NCBI GenBank assembly: GCA_902632545.1
Contig: CACPCX010000001.1
Location: 1 to 64,000, forward strand
Length of the DNA: 64,000 nucleotides
Direction: 5' to 3'
Origin: an uncultured Pelagibacteraceae bacterium
GTDB taxonomy: Bacteria; Pseudomonadota; Alphaproteobacteria; Pelagibacterales; Pelagibacteraceae
A model generated the notes under the pieces. That model was not told where the DNA came from, did not search any database, and was given only the letters and a program-made list of their open reading frames with translations. The translations under genes and the position numbers were made by a program. Position 1 is the first letter of the stretch; each line of letters begins with the position of its first letter. Below, piece after piece: positions 26,475 to 35,180 of the stretch.

Positions 26475-28259
26475 ATGACAAAAATGACAACAGAAGAAGC
26501 TTTTGTAAAAGTTTTACAGATGCATGGCATCGAACATGCTTTTGGAATAATTGGATCTGCTTTTATGCCAATTTCAGATATTTTTCCAGATGCTGGAATC
26601 ACTTTTTGGGATGTTGCTCATGAGACTAACGGAGGTTTAATTGCTGATGGTTACACAAGATCTACTGGAAAAATGTCTATGGTTATTGCTCAGAATGGAC
26701 CAGGCATTACTGGATTAGTTACTCCAATTAAAACAGCATATTGGAATCACACGCCACTCTTATTAGTGACACCACAAGCTGCAAATAAAACAATGGGACA
26801 AGGTGGATTTCAAGAAGTTGAACAAATGAATTTATTTAAAGATATGGTTTGTTATCAGGAAGAAGTTAGAGACCCATCTAGAATGGCTGAAGTTTTAAAT
26901 AGAGTAATAGAAAAAGCAATTAGAGGATCAGCACCTGCGCAAATAAATGTTCCAAGAGATTATTGGACACAAGTAATTGATATTGATCTTCCACCAATTG
27001 TAAGATTGGAGAGACAAGCAGGTGGAGTAGATGCAATTAAAAAAGCTGCAGACTTATTATCAAAAGCAAAATTTCCAGTTATATTGTCTGGTGCTGGTGT
27101 TGTTATTGGTGGCGCTATTGAAGATTGTAAAAAACTTGCGGAAAAATTAGATGCACCAGTTTGTTCTGGCTATCAACATAACGATAGTTTTCCAGGAAGC
27201 CATCCATTAGCTGCTGGTCCATTAGGATACAATGGTTCAAAAGCTGCAATGGAATTAATAAAACAAGCAGATGTGGTTTTAGCATTAGGTACAAGATTAA
27301 ATCCTTTCTCCACACTACCTGGTTATGGAATGGACTACTGGCCGAAAGATGCAAGTATTATTCAAGTAGATATGAATTCAGATAGAATTGGTTTAACAAA
27401 AAAAGTTACAGTTGGTATTTGTGGTGATGCAAAATTAGTTTCACAACAATTACTCTCACAACTTGCACCAACTGCAGGTGATGCAGACAGACAAAAAAGA
27501 AAAGATATAATTCATCAAACAAAATCTGCATGGTTACAAAAATTATCAAGTTTAGATCATGAAGATGATGATGAAGGTACTGTGTGGAATGAAGAAGCTA
27601 GAAAAAGAGATGTTGATAGAATGTCTCCAAGACAAGCGTGGAGAGCAATTCAAGCAGGTATGCCAGATGATGTAATTATATCAAGCGACATAGGAAATAA
27701 CTGTGCAATTGGTAACGCTTATCCAACATTTGAAAAAGGTAGAAAATATTTGGCGCCTGGTTTATTTGGTCCATGTGGATATGGTTTTCCGTCTATATTA
27801 GGAGCAAAAATTGGATGTCCAGATACACCAGTGATTGGTTTTGCAGGAGATGGTGCTTTTGGTATTAGTATGAATGAGATGAGTTCATGTGCTAGAGAAG
27901 AATGGCCAGCAATATCTATGGTGATTTTTAGAAATTATCAATGGGGCGCAGAAAAAAGAAATACAACTCTTTGGTTTGATAATAACTTTGTAGGTACTGA
28001 GTTAGATCCAGAGTTAAGTTATGCCAAAGTAGCTGATGCGTGTGGCTTAAAAGGTATAACTGTTAGAACAATGGAGGAAACCACAAATGCAATCAAGCAA
28101 TCTTGCGAAGATCAGAAGAAAGGAATTACAACGTTTATTGAAGTAATTTTAAATCAAGAGCTTGGTGAACCATTTAGAAGAGATGCAATGAAAAAACCTG
28201 TAAAAGTTGCTGGTATTGATAGAAAAGACATGAAACCACAAAAATCTTTAAATGGATGA
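26475..28259 (+). CDS. xsc: sulfoacetaldehyde acetyltransferase
   Basis: Thiamine-diphosphate enzyme converting sulfoacetaldehyde and phosphate into acetyl phosphate and sulfite, the key step of taurine and isethionate breakdown. 594 residues: AHETNGGLIADGYTRSTG near 49 supplies the catalytic Glu, and GFAGDGAFGISMNEM near 455 is the ThDP/magnesium motif. NMA-type substrate segments typical of Xsc (IVIAQNGPGITG-like, here MVIAQNGPGITGLVTP) set it apart from acetolactate synthases. A GAGAGG site lies upstream. No pta follows: the next gene overlaps xsc by 8 nt and belongs to the SxtJ family. Confidence 0.93.
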   Translation: MTKMTTEEAFVKVLQMHGIEHAFGIIGSAFMPISDIFPDAGITFWDVAHETNGGLIADGYTRSTGKMSMVIAQNGPGITGLVTPIKTAYWNHTPLLLVTPQAANKTMGQGGFQEVEQMNLFKDMVCYQEEVRDPSRMAEVLNRVIEKAIRGSAPAQINVPRDYWTQVIDIDLPPIVRLERQAGGVDAIKKAADLLSKAKFPVILSGAGVVIGGAIEDCKKLAEKLDAPVCSGYQHNDSFPGSHPLAAGPLGYNGSKAAMELIKQADVVLALGTRLNPFSTLPGYGMDYWPKDASIIQVDMNSDRIGLTKKVTVGICGDAKLVSQQLLSQLAPTAGDADRQKRKDIIHQTKSAWLQKLSSLDHEDDDEGTVWNEEARKRDVDRMSPRQAWRAIQAGMPDDVIISSDIGNNCAIGNAYPTFEKGRKYLAPGLFGPCGYGFPSILGAKIGCPDTPVIGFAGDGAFGISMNEMSSCAREEWPAISMVIFRNYQWGAEKRNTTLWFDNNFVGTELDPELSYAKVADACGLKGITVRTMEETTNAIKQSCEDQKKGITTFIEVILNQELGEPFRRDAMKKPVKVAGIDRKDMKPQKSLNG

Positions 28260-28635
28260 TGTTAAGATAAGTTCAAATCGAAGTTTTGGAATAGTATTCT
28301 TTATAGTATTTTTGCTCATAGCTTTATACCCTTTAACTTATAATGGAGAAATAAGAATATGGTCAATAATAATCTCTTTAATTTTTCTAATCTTAGGTTT
28401 ATTAAACTCTAAAATTTTAGCTCCTTTAAATAAGCTTTGGTTTAAGTTTGGGATATTTATAGGTAAAATAATATCTCCACTGATTATGGTTATAATATTT
28501 TTCCTAGTGGTAACTCCAATAGGTTTAATAATGAGACTATTGGGAAAAGATGTATTAAATTTAAAATATAATAATAGCCAATCTTATTGGATTGAAAAAA
28601 AAGGTCCAAAAAGTAAAATGAAAAATCAGTTTTAA
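28252..28635 (+). CDS. SxtJ-like membrane protein
   Basis: 127 residues with about three to four membrane segments and the pattern SNRSFGIVFFIVFLLIALYP near the start, then a helix pair, and VTPIGLIMRLLGKDVLNLKY-like residues near 90-110. This fits the SxtJ family, small membrane proteins found next to carbamoyltransferases, including the saxitoxin cluster. ATG overlaps the xsc stop by 8 nt; a DUF5989 gene and the carbamoyltransferase follow with 1-nt gaps. Molecular function unknown. Confidence 0.78.
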   Translation: MDDVKISSNRSFGIVFFIVFLLIALYPLTYNGEIRIWSIIISLIFLILGLLNSKILAPLNKLWFKFGIFIGKIISPLIMVIIFFLVVTPIGLIMRLLGKDVLNLKYNNSQSYWIEKKGPKSKMKNQF

Positions 28636-28636
28636 T

Positions 28637-28786
28637 ATGAGTTTTATTAAAGAATTTTGGGAATTTTTAAAAGTAAGAAAGAAATATTGGCTTTTACCAA
28701 TAATTATTGTTCTAGTTATATTTGGTGGTTTAATAGTTTTAACTCAAGGCTCAGCAGTAGCTCCATTTATATACACAATTTTTTAA
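28637..28786 (+). CDS. DUF5989/SxtK-like small membrane protein, 49 aa
   Basis: MSFIKEFWEFLKVRKKYWLL at the N-terminus, then one membrane helix (PIIIVLVIFGGLIVL) and a terminus SAVAPFIYTIF. This is the DUF5989 pattern: FWxFLxxRKKYWLxPI..., ending APFIY. It sits between the SxtJ-like gene and the carbamoyltransferase, 1 nt from each, the same neighbourhood as sxtK in cyanobacteria. Possibly a membrane tether for the carbamoyltransferase (inference). Confidence 0.82.
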   Translation: MSFIKEFWEFLKVRKKYWLLPIIIVLVIFGGLIVLTQGSAVAPFIYTIF

Positions 28787-28787
28787 A

Positions 28788-30623
28788 GTGAGTTCAATTT
28801 TAGGTATTTCAGCATTCTATCATGATAGCGCGGCATGTATTTTAATGGATGGCAAAATCATTGCTGCTGCACAAGAAGAGAGATTTACTAGAAAAAAACA
28901 TGATCCAAATTATCCTCATAATGCAATTGAGTTTGTGTTAAAATATGCAGATTTGAAATTAAGTGAAGTTGATCAAATAGTTTTTTTTGAGAAACCATTT
29001 TTAAAATTTGAAAGATTATTAGAAACTTATGTAGCTTTTGCTCCTAAAGGTTTTGTTTCATTTGCAAAAGCTATGCCTTTATGGATTAAAGAAAAGCTTT
29101 TTCAAAAAAATCTTTTATTTAATAAACTTAAAGAACATGACCAAAAATATAATTCTGATGAAAATATTCACTTTTCAGATCATCATTTAAGCCATGCTGC
29201 AAGTGCTTTTTTTCCATCACCTTTTGACGAAGCAGTTATACTTACTGCAGACGGTGTAGGTGAATGGGCAACAACTACTGTTGCTGTTGGAAAAAGTAAT
29301 AATTTAGAAATCAAAAAAGAAATACATTTCCCTCATTCATTAGGACTTCTGTACTCTGCATTTACATATTACACAGGTTTTAAGGTAAACAGTGGCGAAT
29401 ATAAGTTGATGGGTTTGGCTCCATATGGAAACCCTATTTATGAGGATAAAGTAAAACAATTGTTTGATTTAAAAGAAGATGGAACTTTTAGATTAGATCA
29501 AAAGTATTTTAATTATGCAACTGGACTTACAATGACAAATGAAAAATTTAACAATTTATTTGGTCAAAAACCTCGTAATCCTAACAATGAAAAGATAACT
29601 CAATTTCATATGGATATAGCGGCATCAATTCAGAAAGTTACAGAAGAAATCATGATTAAATTAGCAAAATCTATTCGAGAAGAGTATGGGATTAGAAATT
29701 TATGCTTAGCTGGTGGTGTAGCTTTAAATTGTGTTGCTAATGGCAAAATTCTTAAAGAAAAAATTTTTGATAATATTTGGATTCAACCAGCAGCTGGTGA
29801 TGCGGGAGGTTCCTTAGGTGCAGCGCTTGCACTATGGCATATTGATCAAGGAAATAAAAGATTAGTAAACTTAAATGATGATATGAAAGGATCGTATTTA
29901 GGAACTGAATACAATCAAGAGGAAATAGAAAGAGAATTGAAAGCTGCAGGTGCTAATTTTGAAACTTTAAAGTACGAGGAATTAATTGATAAAACTTCCG
30001 AATTTTTATCAAACGAAAAAGCTATTGGATGGTTTCAAGGTAGAATGGAATTTGGTCCTAGAGCATTGGGGGGTAGATCTATTTTAGGAGATCCAAGATC
30101 TGATAAAATGCAAAAAAATTTAAATCTTAAGGTAAAATACAGAGAAAGCTTTAGACCTTTTGCACCTTCAATTCTCAGAGAAGATTTATCAGATTGGTTT
30201 GAGATAAATGTTGACAGCCCCTACATGTTATTAGTTGCAAATATCAATCAAGGTAAAAAGATAGAAATGAACGATGAACAAAAAAAACTTTTTGGTATAG
30301 ATAAATTAAATGTAAAAAGATCAGAAATTCCAGCAGTAACTCATGTTGATTATTCGGCTAGAGTTCAGACTATTACAAAAGAAACAAACAAACCTTATTA
30401 TGATTTAATTTCAAAGTTTAAAGAGAAAACCGGCTGTCCTGTGATCGTTAATACGTCATTTAATGTAAGGGGTGAGCCTATTGTAAATACACCAACGGAT
30501 GCTTTTAACTGTTTTATGGGTACAGAATTAGATTATCTCGTAATTGGAAATTGTATTTTAGACAAAAATAATCAAAATCCTAAACTTAAGAAAGACTATA
30601 CTAAAGAATTTGAACTAGATTAA
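28788..30623 (+). CDS. O-carbamoyltransferase (NodU/CmcH/SxtI family)
   Basis: 611 residues, starting at GTG. It transfers a carbamoyl group from carbamoyl phosphate through carbamoyl-adenylate to a hydroxyl. Kae1-like domain: GISAFYHDSAACIL at the start, metal site HHLSHAASAFFPSPF near residue 118, CLAGGVALNCVANG near 305 and PAAGDAGGSLGAAL near 332. C-terminal YrdC-like part: FGPRALGGRSILGDPR near 422, YRESFRPFAPSIL and CPVIVNTSFNVRGEPIV near 550. The acceptor is unknown; neighbours suggest a surface glycan or glycolipid. Confidence 0.92.
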   Translation: MSSILGISAFYHDSAACILMDGKIIAAAQEERFTRKKHDPNYPHNAIEFVLKYADLKLSEVDQIVFFEKPFLKFERLLETYVAFAPKGFVSFAKAMPLWIKEKLFQKNLLFNKLKEHDQKYNSDENIHFSDHHLSHAASAFFPSPFDEAVILTADGVGEWATTTVAVGKSNNLEIKKEIHFPHSLGLLYSAFTYYTGFKVNSGEYKLMGLAPYGNPIYEDKVKQLFDLKEDGTFRLDQKYFNYATGLTMTNEKFNNLFGQKPRNPNNEKITQFHMDIAASIQKVTEEIMIKLAKSIREEYGIRNLCLAGGVALNCVANGKILKEKIFDNIWIQPAAGDAGGSLGAALALWHIDQGNKRLVNLNDDMKGSYLGTEYNQEEIERELKAAGANFETLKYEELIDKTSEFLSNEKAIGWFQGRMEFGPRALGGRSILGDPRSDKMQKNLNLKVKYRESFRPFAPSILREDLSDWFEINVDSPYMLLVANINQGKKIEMNDEQKKLFGIDKLNVKRSEIPAVTHVDYSARVQTITKETNKPYYDLISKFKEKTGCPVIVNTSFNVRGEPIVNTPTDAFNCFMGTELDYLVIGNCILDKNNQNPKLKKDYTKEFELD

Positions 30624-31822
30624 TTTTCTCTAATAAATTTATAAATTATTTTTGAAACTTCTTTATAACCTTCTATATTATAATGGCCTGAGGTCTGAAA
30701 AGGAAAATATTCAAGTGGACTCTTTTTTCCGGTAAGAAATTCATTATGAATATCAATAAATTTAATATTTAATTTGTCCACCATAGTTTTAATTTCATTG
30801 TATAAAATTTCATCTTTATCATAACCATAAGCATATCTTTTATAAGAAGGTAAAAAAACAAAATAAAAATCTGAGTTTTTTTTATTACTTAGTTCTTTAG
30901 ATTTTAATAAGATTTGTTCGAACTCAGGCCTAATTTTTTTTTGAATACTGTATGATTTAAAATATTTATCTAGAAATAATTCTCTTATATTTTTTAAAGT
31001 TATAAATTTTTCAATTTTATAAATTATTGAATTTTTTTCTTTTTTATCATTTTGTTGTTTTTTTGCCTCCAAGGACTCAACTCTGCTCAAAAACGCAGCT
31101 AAAGCATCATCGATGATATTTTGTTTGAATTTAAGTTTTTGTGAAAAACTCTTATCATTCAAATAATTTAACAAAATATTTGATTTTAAGTCTCTATCTA
31201 AGTCAAAAATATCATTTTCATAATAAAACCAAATTATTTTTTTTACATTATCTCCCAAATACTCTCTTAAAGTTGCGTACTGAAATAAAGGACCATTAGC
31301 AACATATCCTAAATTTAAAACATTTTGTTTCGATAGATCTCTCAGATTGGATGCAATATCATGAGGTCTATTTACACAACTTCCCATCGTAAAAGAGTCT
31401 CCAACTAATAAAAACTCAATTTCTTTGCTATCCCACTCTGAATCTGGATTATTAAATCCATACCTATCACTTTGAAAAATAGAATAATATCCGTTTTCAT
31501 TACAATTGATGGTTTTTTTATTTGAAAAACCAGACAATGGAAATAAATTGTCTTTTAAATGCTGTTGTCCAAAATATTCTAATCCAAAAGATGGAGATAC
31601 AATAACTGTAATATCATTATTTATTTTTTTAATATCATTATAGATTTCAAATTTGGTCCTTTTGTCGTACTCTTTTCCAGTGCCATCTTCATATAAACTT
31701 ATCTTTTTTGAAATTTCTCCTAATGTTCCAGAATATTTAATAGTTAAAAATATTTGAAACAGATAAATTGAAAAAATTATACTTAAAGTGATAATTTTTA
31801 AGTATATTAAAAAAGTTTTCAT
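30620..31822 (-). CDS. SGNH/GDSL hydrolase-like protein with N-terminal membrane anchor
   Basis: 400 residues. A single N-terminal membrane segment (about 8-28) places the rest outside the inner membrane. LLVGDSFTMGS (near 139) gives the nucleophile Ser, and HYNIEGYKEVS near 383 gives the catalytic-type His; LGYVANGPLFQYATLREYL near 171 is block II-III. This resembles the SGNH proteins next to SxtJ/carbamoyltransferase genes and distant AlgX/AlgJ-type acetylation proteins. It converges on the carbamoyltransferase with a 4-nt stop overlap. Confidence 0.75.
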   Translation of the reverse strand: MKTFLIYLKIITLSIIFSIYLFQIFLTIKYSGTLGEISKKISLYEDGTGKEYDKRTKFEIYNDIKKINNDITVIVSPSFGLEYFGQQHLKDNLFPLSGFSNKKTINCNENGYYSIFQSDRYGFNNPDSEWDSKEIEFLLVGDSFTMGSCVNRPHDIASNLRDLSKQNVLNLGYVANGPLFQYATLREYLGDNVKKIIWFYYENDIFDLDRDLKSNILLNYLNDKSFSQKLKFKQNIIDDALAAFLSRVESLEAKKQQNDKKEKNSIIYKIEKFITLKNIRELFLDKYFKSYSIQKKIRPEFEQILLKSKELSNKKNSDFYFVFLPSYKRYAYGYDKDEILYNEIKTMVDKLNIKFIDIHNEFLTGKKSPLEYFPFQTSGHYNIEGYKEVSKIIYKFIREN

Positions 31823-31886
31823 AATTTGTTGTTGTTTAAAATTTAATTAACCTATTTTTTAACAAAAAGATTTATCATAGATTTAT

Positions 31887-32963
31887 CTAATTAAGTTCCT
31901 CAACAATCACTGAATATATAGATTTGGCAATTTCAAATGAGGCTTTAGGTGAATAGTGTCCTGCATCTATATACGAAAGCTCTATCATTCCATCTAATGC
32001 ATCAGAAATATTAATTACATTTTCTGTTTTTTTTAAAAGTTCAAATTTTTTTCTAAACTCCTCTTTTCTATTTGGTGAGTTTCTTAACAAGATATTTTCA
32101 TCAAAATTGCCAGAGATATAGGGAAATGGCTGTAAAAAAGTATAACAATTAATTTCAAACTTATTACAAATCGATTTTCGTATGTTTACGTTTTTTTGAA
32201 AAACATTAAATACTTCATCTTCATTAAATTCAAAATTATTTTCTTTAGATCTTTTTTTTTGAAAAAATCTTTTATAAAGTTGAATAACTGGCAATGACTC
32301 AAAAAACAATGGGGCTGTAAAAGTAATTTTTTCCCAAGGTTTAAGATTACTATAATCAAATAATTTTTTCATACTTTCATCAACTTTAGTTTGTTGATTG
32401 CCTTGTTCACTTAACCCGTCTATAAAAAAAATAAAATCATTAGTTTTAATTTTATCTTTTAATATCTTTGTTATGAAAAAAATAGTTTCTTGCGTAGAAT
32501 AATAGTATGCACTACCAAAATTAAATACACAATAATTCATTTTATCGTGTTTTTTAGACAGTATTTTTTTAAAATAGGCTGGTATTGTTTGATTGTCTTT
32601 TACATTGTACCCAAAAGTATTGCTAGAACCAAAAAAAAAGAAATTTTTTGTACAATTGAAATTATTTTCAATTTTTCTCCCTGAGGAAAAATCAACATTA
32701 AGATATTTTTGATTTTTGGTATTTTTTTCGTAATGTACTATGTATTTGTAATATTCAAATTTTCTTTCAATCAACATTTCTCTAAAAAAATTAGCTCTTT
32801 CTTCAGGCTGGATATCAATTAGCTCTAATACCTTATTAGGATAAAATTTTCCCTTATTTATGTTATATTTTGTTATTTTGGGCCAAATTAATATAAGTAG
32901 AATATTTAAAAGTATAAAAAAAATAATAATTAAAAAAAAAATATTTACAAATTTTCTTATCAT
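31887..32963 (-). CDS. second SGNH hydrolase-like membrane-anchored protein
   Basis: 358 residues with an N-terminal membrane segment (about 7-29). FFFFGSSNTFGYNVKDNQTI near 109 holds the Ser block (GSSNTFG), CVFNFGSAYYYSTQE near 148 the Gly block, and SYIDAGHYSPKASFEIA near 330 the D-x-x-H-like His block. It is not a close copy of the preceding SGNH gene, whose start is 64 nt downstream. Likely periplasmic acyl-ester transfer or hydrolysis acting with the MBOAT protein; substrate unknown. Confidence 0.65.
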   Translation of the reverse strand: MIRKFVNIFFLIIIFFILLNILLILIWPKITKYNINKGKFYPNKVLELIDIQPEERANFFREMLIERKFEYYKYIVHYEKNTKNQKYLNVDFSSGRKIENNFNCTKNFFFFGSSNTFGYNVKDNQTIPAYFKKILSKKHDKMNYCVFNFGSAYYYSTQETIFFITKILKDKIKTNDFIFFIDGLSEQGNQQTKVDESMKKLFDYSNLKPWEKITFTAPLFFESLPVIQLYKRFFQKKRSKENNFEFNEDEVFNVFQKNVNIRKSICNKFEINCYTFLQPFPYISGNFDENILLRNSPNRKEEFRKKFELLKKTENVINISDALDGMIELSYIDAGHYSPKASFEIAKSIYSVIVEELN

Positions 32964-32983
32964 TGAGTGAATTAAAATATAAC

Positions 32984-33136
32984 TTAAAATTGAAAATATA
33001 TAAAGGGATCAATATTCATAGTAAAGGAGATTATTGTTACTAGAGCTACTAATAAAACTATTAATAAAACAATATATATATAAATTTTTTTTTTATTCTC
33101 TTTAATGTTTTCTAAAATTTTTAAAATTAATTCCAT
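32984..33136 (-). CDS. second DUF5989/SxtK-like small membrane protein, 50 aa
   Basis: Reads MELILKILENIKENKKKIYI, then YIVLLIVLLVALVTIISFTM and NIDPFIYFQF. Layout is the same as the DUF5989 protein at 28637: short amphipathic start, Lys cluster, one membrane helix and a terminus xPFIYxxF. Its ATG directly abuts the fkbH stop (TAAATG), so it is translated with fkbH. Overall identity to the first copy is low and the family call depends on pattern. Confidence 0.6.
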   Translation of the reverse strand: MELILKILENIKENKKKIYIYIVLLIVLLVALVTIISFTMNIDPFIYFQF

Positions 33137-34913
33137 TTATTTTAGTTTAATGTAATTTTTTAATTTATCTTGATTAAGATAATTTATATCTAATTTACAA
33201 GTTTGAGATTTTTTACTTAGGCCAATTTTTAATTGATTTAAAAATTCTTGTAAATACAAATTTTTTTTTGTTTTCTCGAATTTGAATAGTATTTTTTTAC
33301 AATTATTTTTCTTTGCTATTTTTATCAGGTATTGAGTAATAAAATGCTCTAGTCTTCTAGAAAAAACTCTACAACTTAAAACCCAATTTTCAATTAAAAT
33401 GTAATCCTTTTTAATAACTTTATATACTACAACTCCAATGTTTCCATAATTTTGATATTTATCCTCATAAAAAATACAAAATGAATTTTTTTTTATTAAT
33501 TCCTTAGCAAGAAAAGTATTTGAATTAAATTTAAATTGATTTGTTTTACTCAATAATTGACTTGCTCTTTCGCTATTATTAACGTTAGTTTTTTCTAAAA
33601 TTACTTTAGATTTTATACTTTTTAGAAATTCATCTATGCTTTTTGAGCTTTTAAAATCATCATCAATTTTTGATAATTTTTTATAACTTGCTATTCTTGA
33701 AATGTCCTCTTTTGTTATATTATTAAAATAAAATGCAGATGTATCGTCAACTAATTTTATAAATTCTGATGGATCATCAGGTAAATTCAAAGTAAGAACT
33801 TCAGGGAGATTTTTTTTAACTTGCTCACATTCAAATTTACTGTCGTCAACAAATATAATTGAGTCTAAACCTAGATTTAATCTTTTTGAAATATTTTTAA
33901 TATTAGTAGCTTTATCTAAATAATTAGCTTTAAAAATCGTTATATCATTTAATTCCAAAATCATATTTTTATTTTTTGAAAAAGCTTCTTTTGCAATTTC
34001 TTCTTTATTTTTTGAACAAATACAGAGCACTATGCCCTTTTCGGTTAATTGTTTTAAATACCTTTGGAAATTTTGAAAAGCCTCACCTTCTGGGGTTTCA
34101 GGGCCAACAACAATATTGTTAAAACCATCATCTCCAATTATTCCTCCCCATAAAGTATTATCTAAATCTACTACGATAACTTTTTTAGACATGCCGAGCA
34201 TGCCTGAAGCAGCATTGCAAATATGATTAGATAAAATGGGAATAGTCTCCATTGAAAAAGGTTGTTTTGTTAAATTATACATTCTGGCGTCACCCCAATT
34301 TGCTCTTTCATTTCTAAAAACTAAACTTTCAATATCAATCAAATATACATTTGATGGTTTTTTTTCATTTAAAATTGAATTTACAAGTCTGATATAATGT
34401 AAATACCCTCCACTGTTCACCGCATCAACTTCACCTAAATAAGGATAAAATGTTGGTTCAAAAGTGGTCTGAATTATTTTTTTATTAGTACTATTCCACA
34501 ATTTCAACCAAATTTCAGCATCTTTTCTTGCTTTATTTTTAATATCAATAATTTTGTCACCTATTAAAGGTAGATTTAAATTTTTTTGATGAGGGAATTA
34601 AAATAAAAAAATCTGTATTTTTTTTCCAAAAATTACTACTAACTTCCTTAGATAAAAAATTTAATGATCCAAACTCTTTTTCATAAATTTTGGCATTGAT
34701 TTTTTTATTAGTAAAAAAAATTGGTAGAAATTGTGTTAAATAATTTGATGTATAATCAGAGGCAATTGATACATTAATTTTTTTTTTAAATTTAATTTTC
34801 TTATTTTTTAATCTAATTTTATTAAAATTATTTATTAAAGAATGGATATCTAGATAATCTTTTTTATATAAAAATGGATTTTTTACTTCAGATAATATAT
34901 TTAATTCATCCAT
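33137..34913 (-). pseudogene. FkbH-like HAD protein, frameshifted in a poly-A run
   Basis: FkbH proteins load a glyceryl unit from 1,3-bisphosphoglycerate onto a carrier protein. The N-terminal domain is encoded by 34557-34913 (ends FFILIPSSKKFKSTFNR), the HAD catalytic part VIVVDLDNTLWGGIIGDDG and the acetyltransferase-like C-terminus by the frame ending at 33137. Reading upstream in the second frame gives LPLIGDKIIDIKNKARKDAE, the normal linker, so the pieces join at the seven-A run (T run 34581-34587) if one A is removed. Total 1777 nt = 592 codons plus one base, normal FkbH length. Either a recent lesion, a read error or slippage. An ACP gene starts only 20 nt away on the other strand. 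Confidence 0.8.
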
Positions 34914-34933
34914 AAGGTAAATATATAAAAAAA

Positions 34934-35179
34934 ATGAAACTTAACCAAGAAATAAATAATAAAAAAATAAAAGACAAAGTTCAGAAAATATTTTTACAAA
35001 TATTCAAGATAAAGATTAATAATTTTGAAAATTTAGAGTTCAACAAAACCAAAGAATGGGATTCCTTAAAACATATTCAGTTAATACTAGCTTTGGAAAA
35101 AGAATTAAAAATAAGAATTAAAACATCTGAAGTCGAAAAGCTCTCATCATATCAAAAAATAATTAAACATCTAATTTGA
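34934..35179 (+). CDS. acyl carrier protein
   Basis: 81 residues with the carrier signature KEWDSLKHIQLILALEKEL; the Ser of DSL (near residue 42) is the expected phosphopantetheine site. It is not the fatty-acid AcpP type (no LGADSLDTVEL) but like discrete carriers beside FkbH and MBOAT genes. It starts the rightward unit ACP-MBOAT-MaoC/SDR, with 1 nt to the MBOAT gene. Confidence 0.85.
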   Translation: MKLNQEINNKKIKDKVQKIFLQIFKIKINNFENLEFNKTKEWDSLKHIQLILALEKELKIRIKTSEVEKLSSYQKIIKHLI

Positions 35180-35180
35180 T

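Noticed and set aside
27115..27354. Minus-strand ORF inside xsc
   Set aside because: Lies wholly within a strong coding gene, with no family resemblance; a shadow frame.
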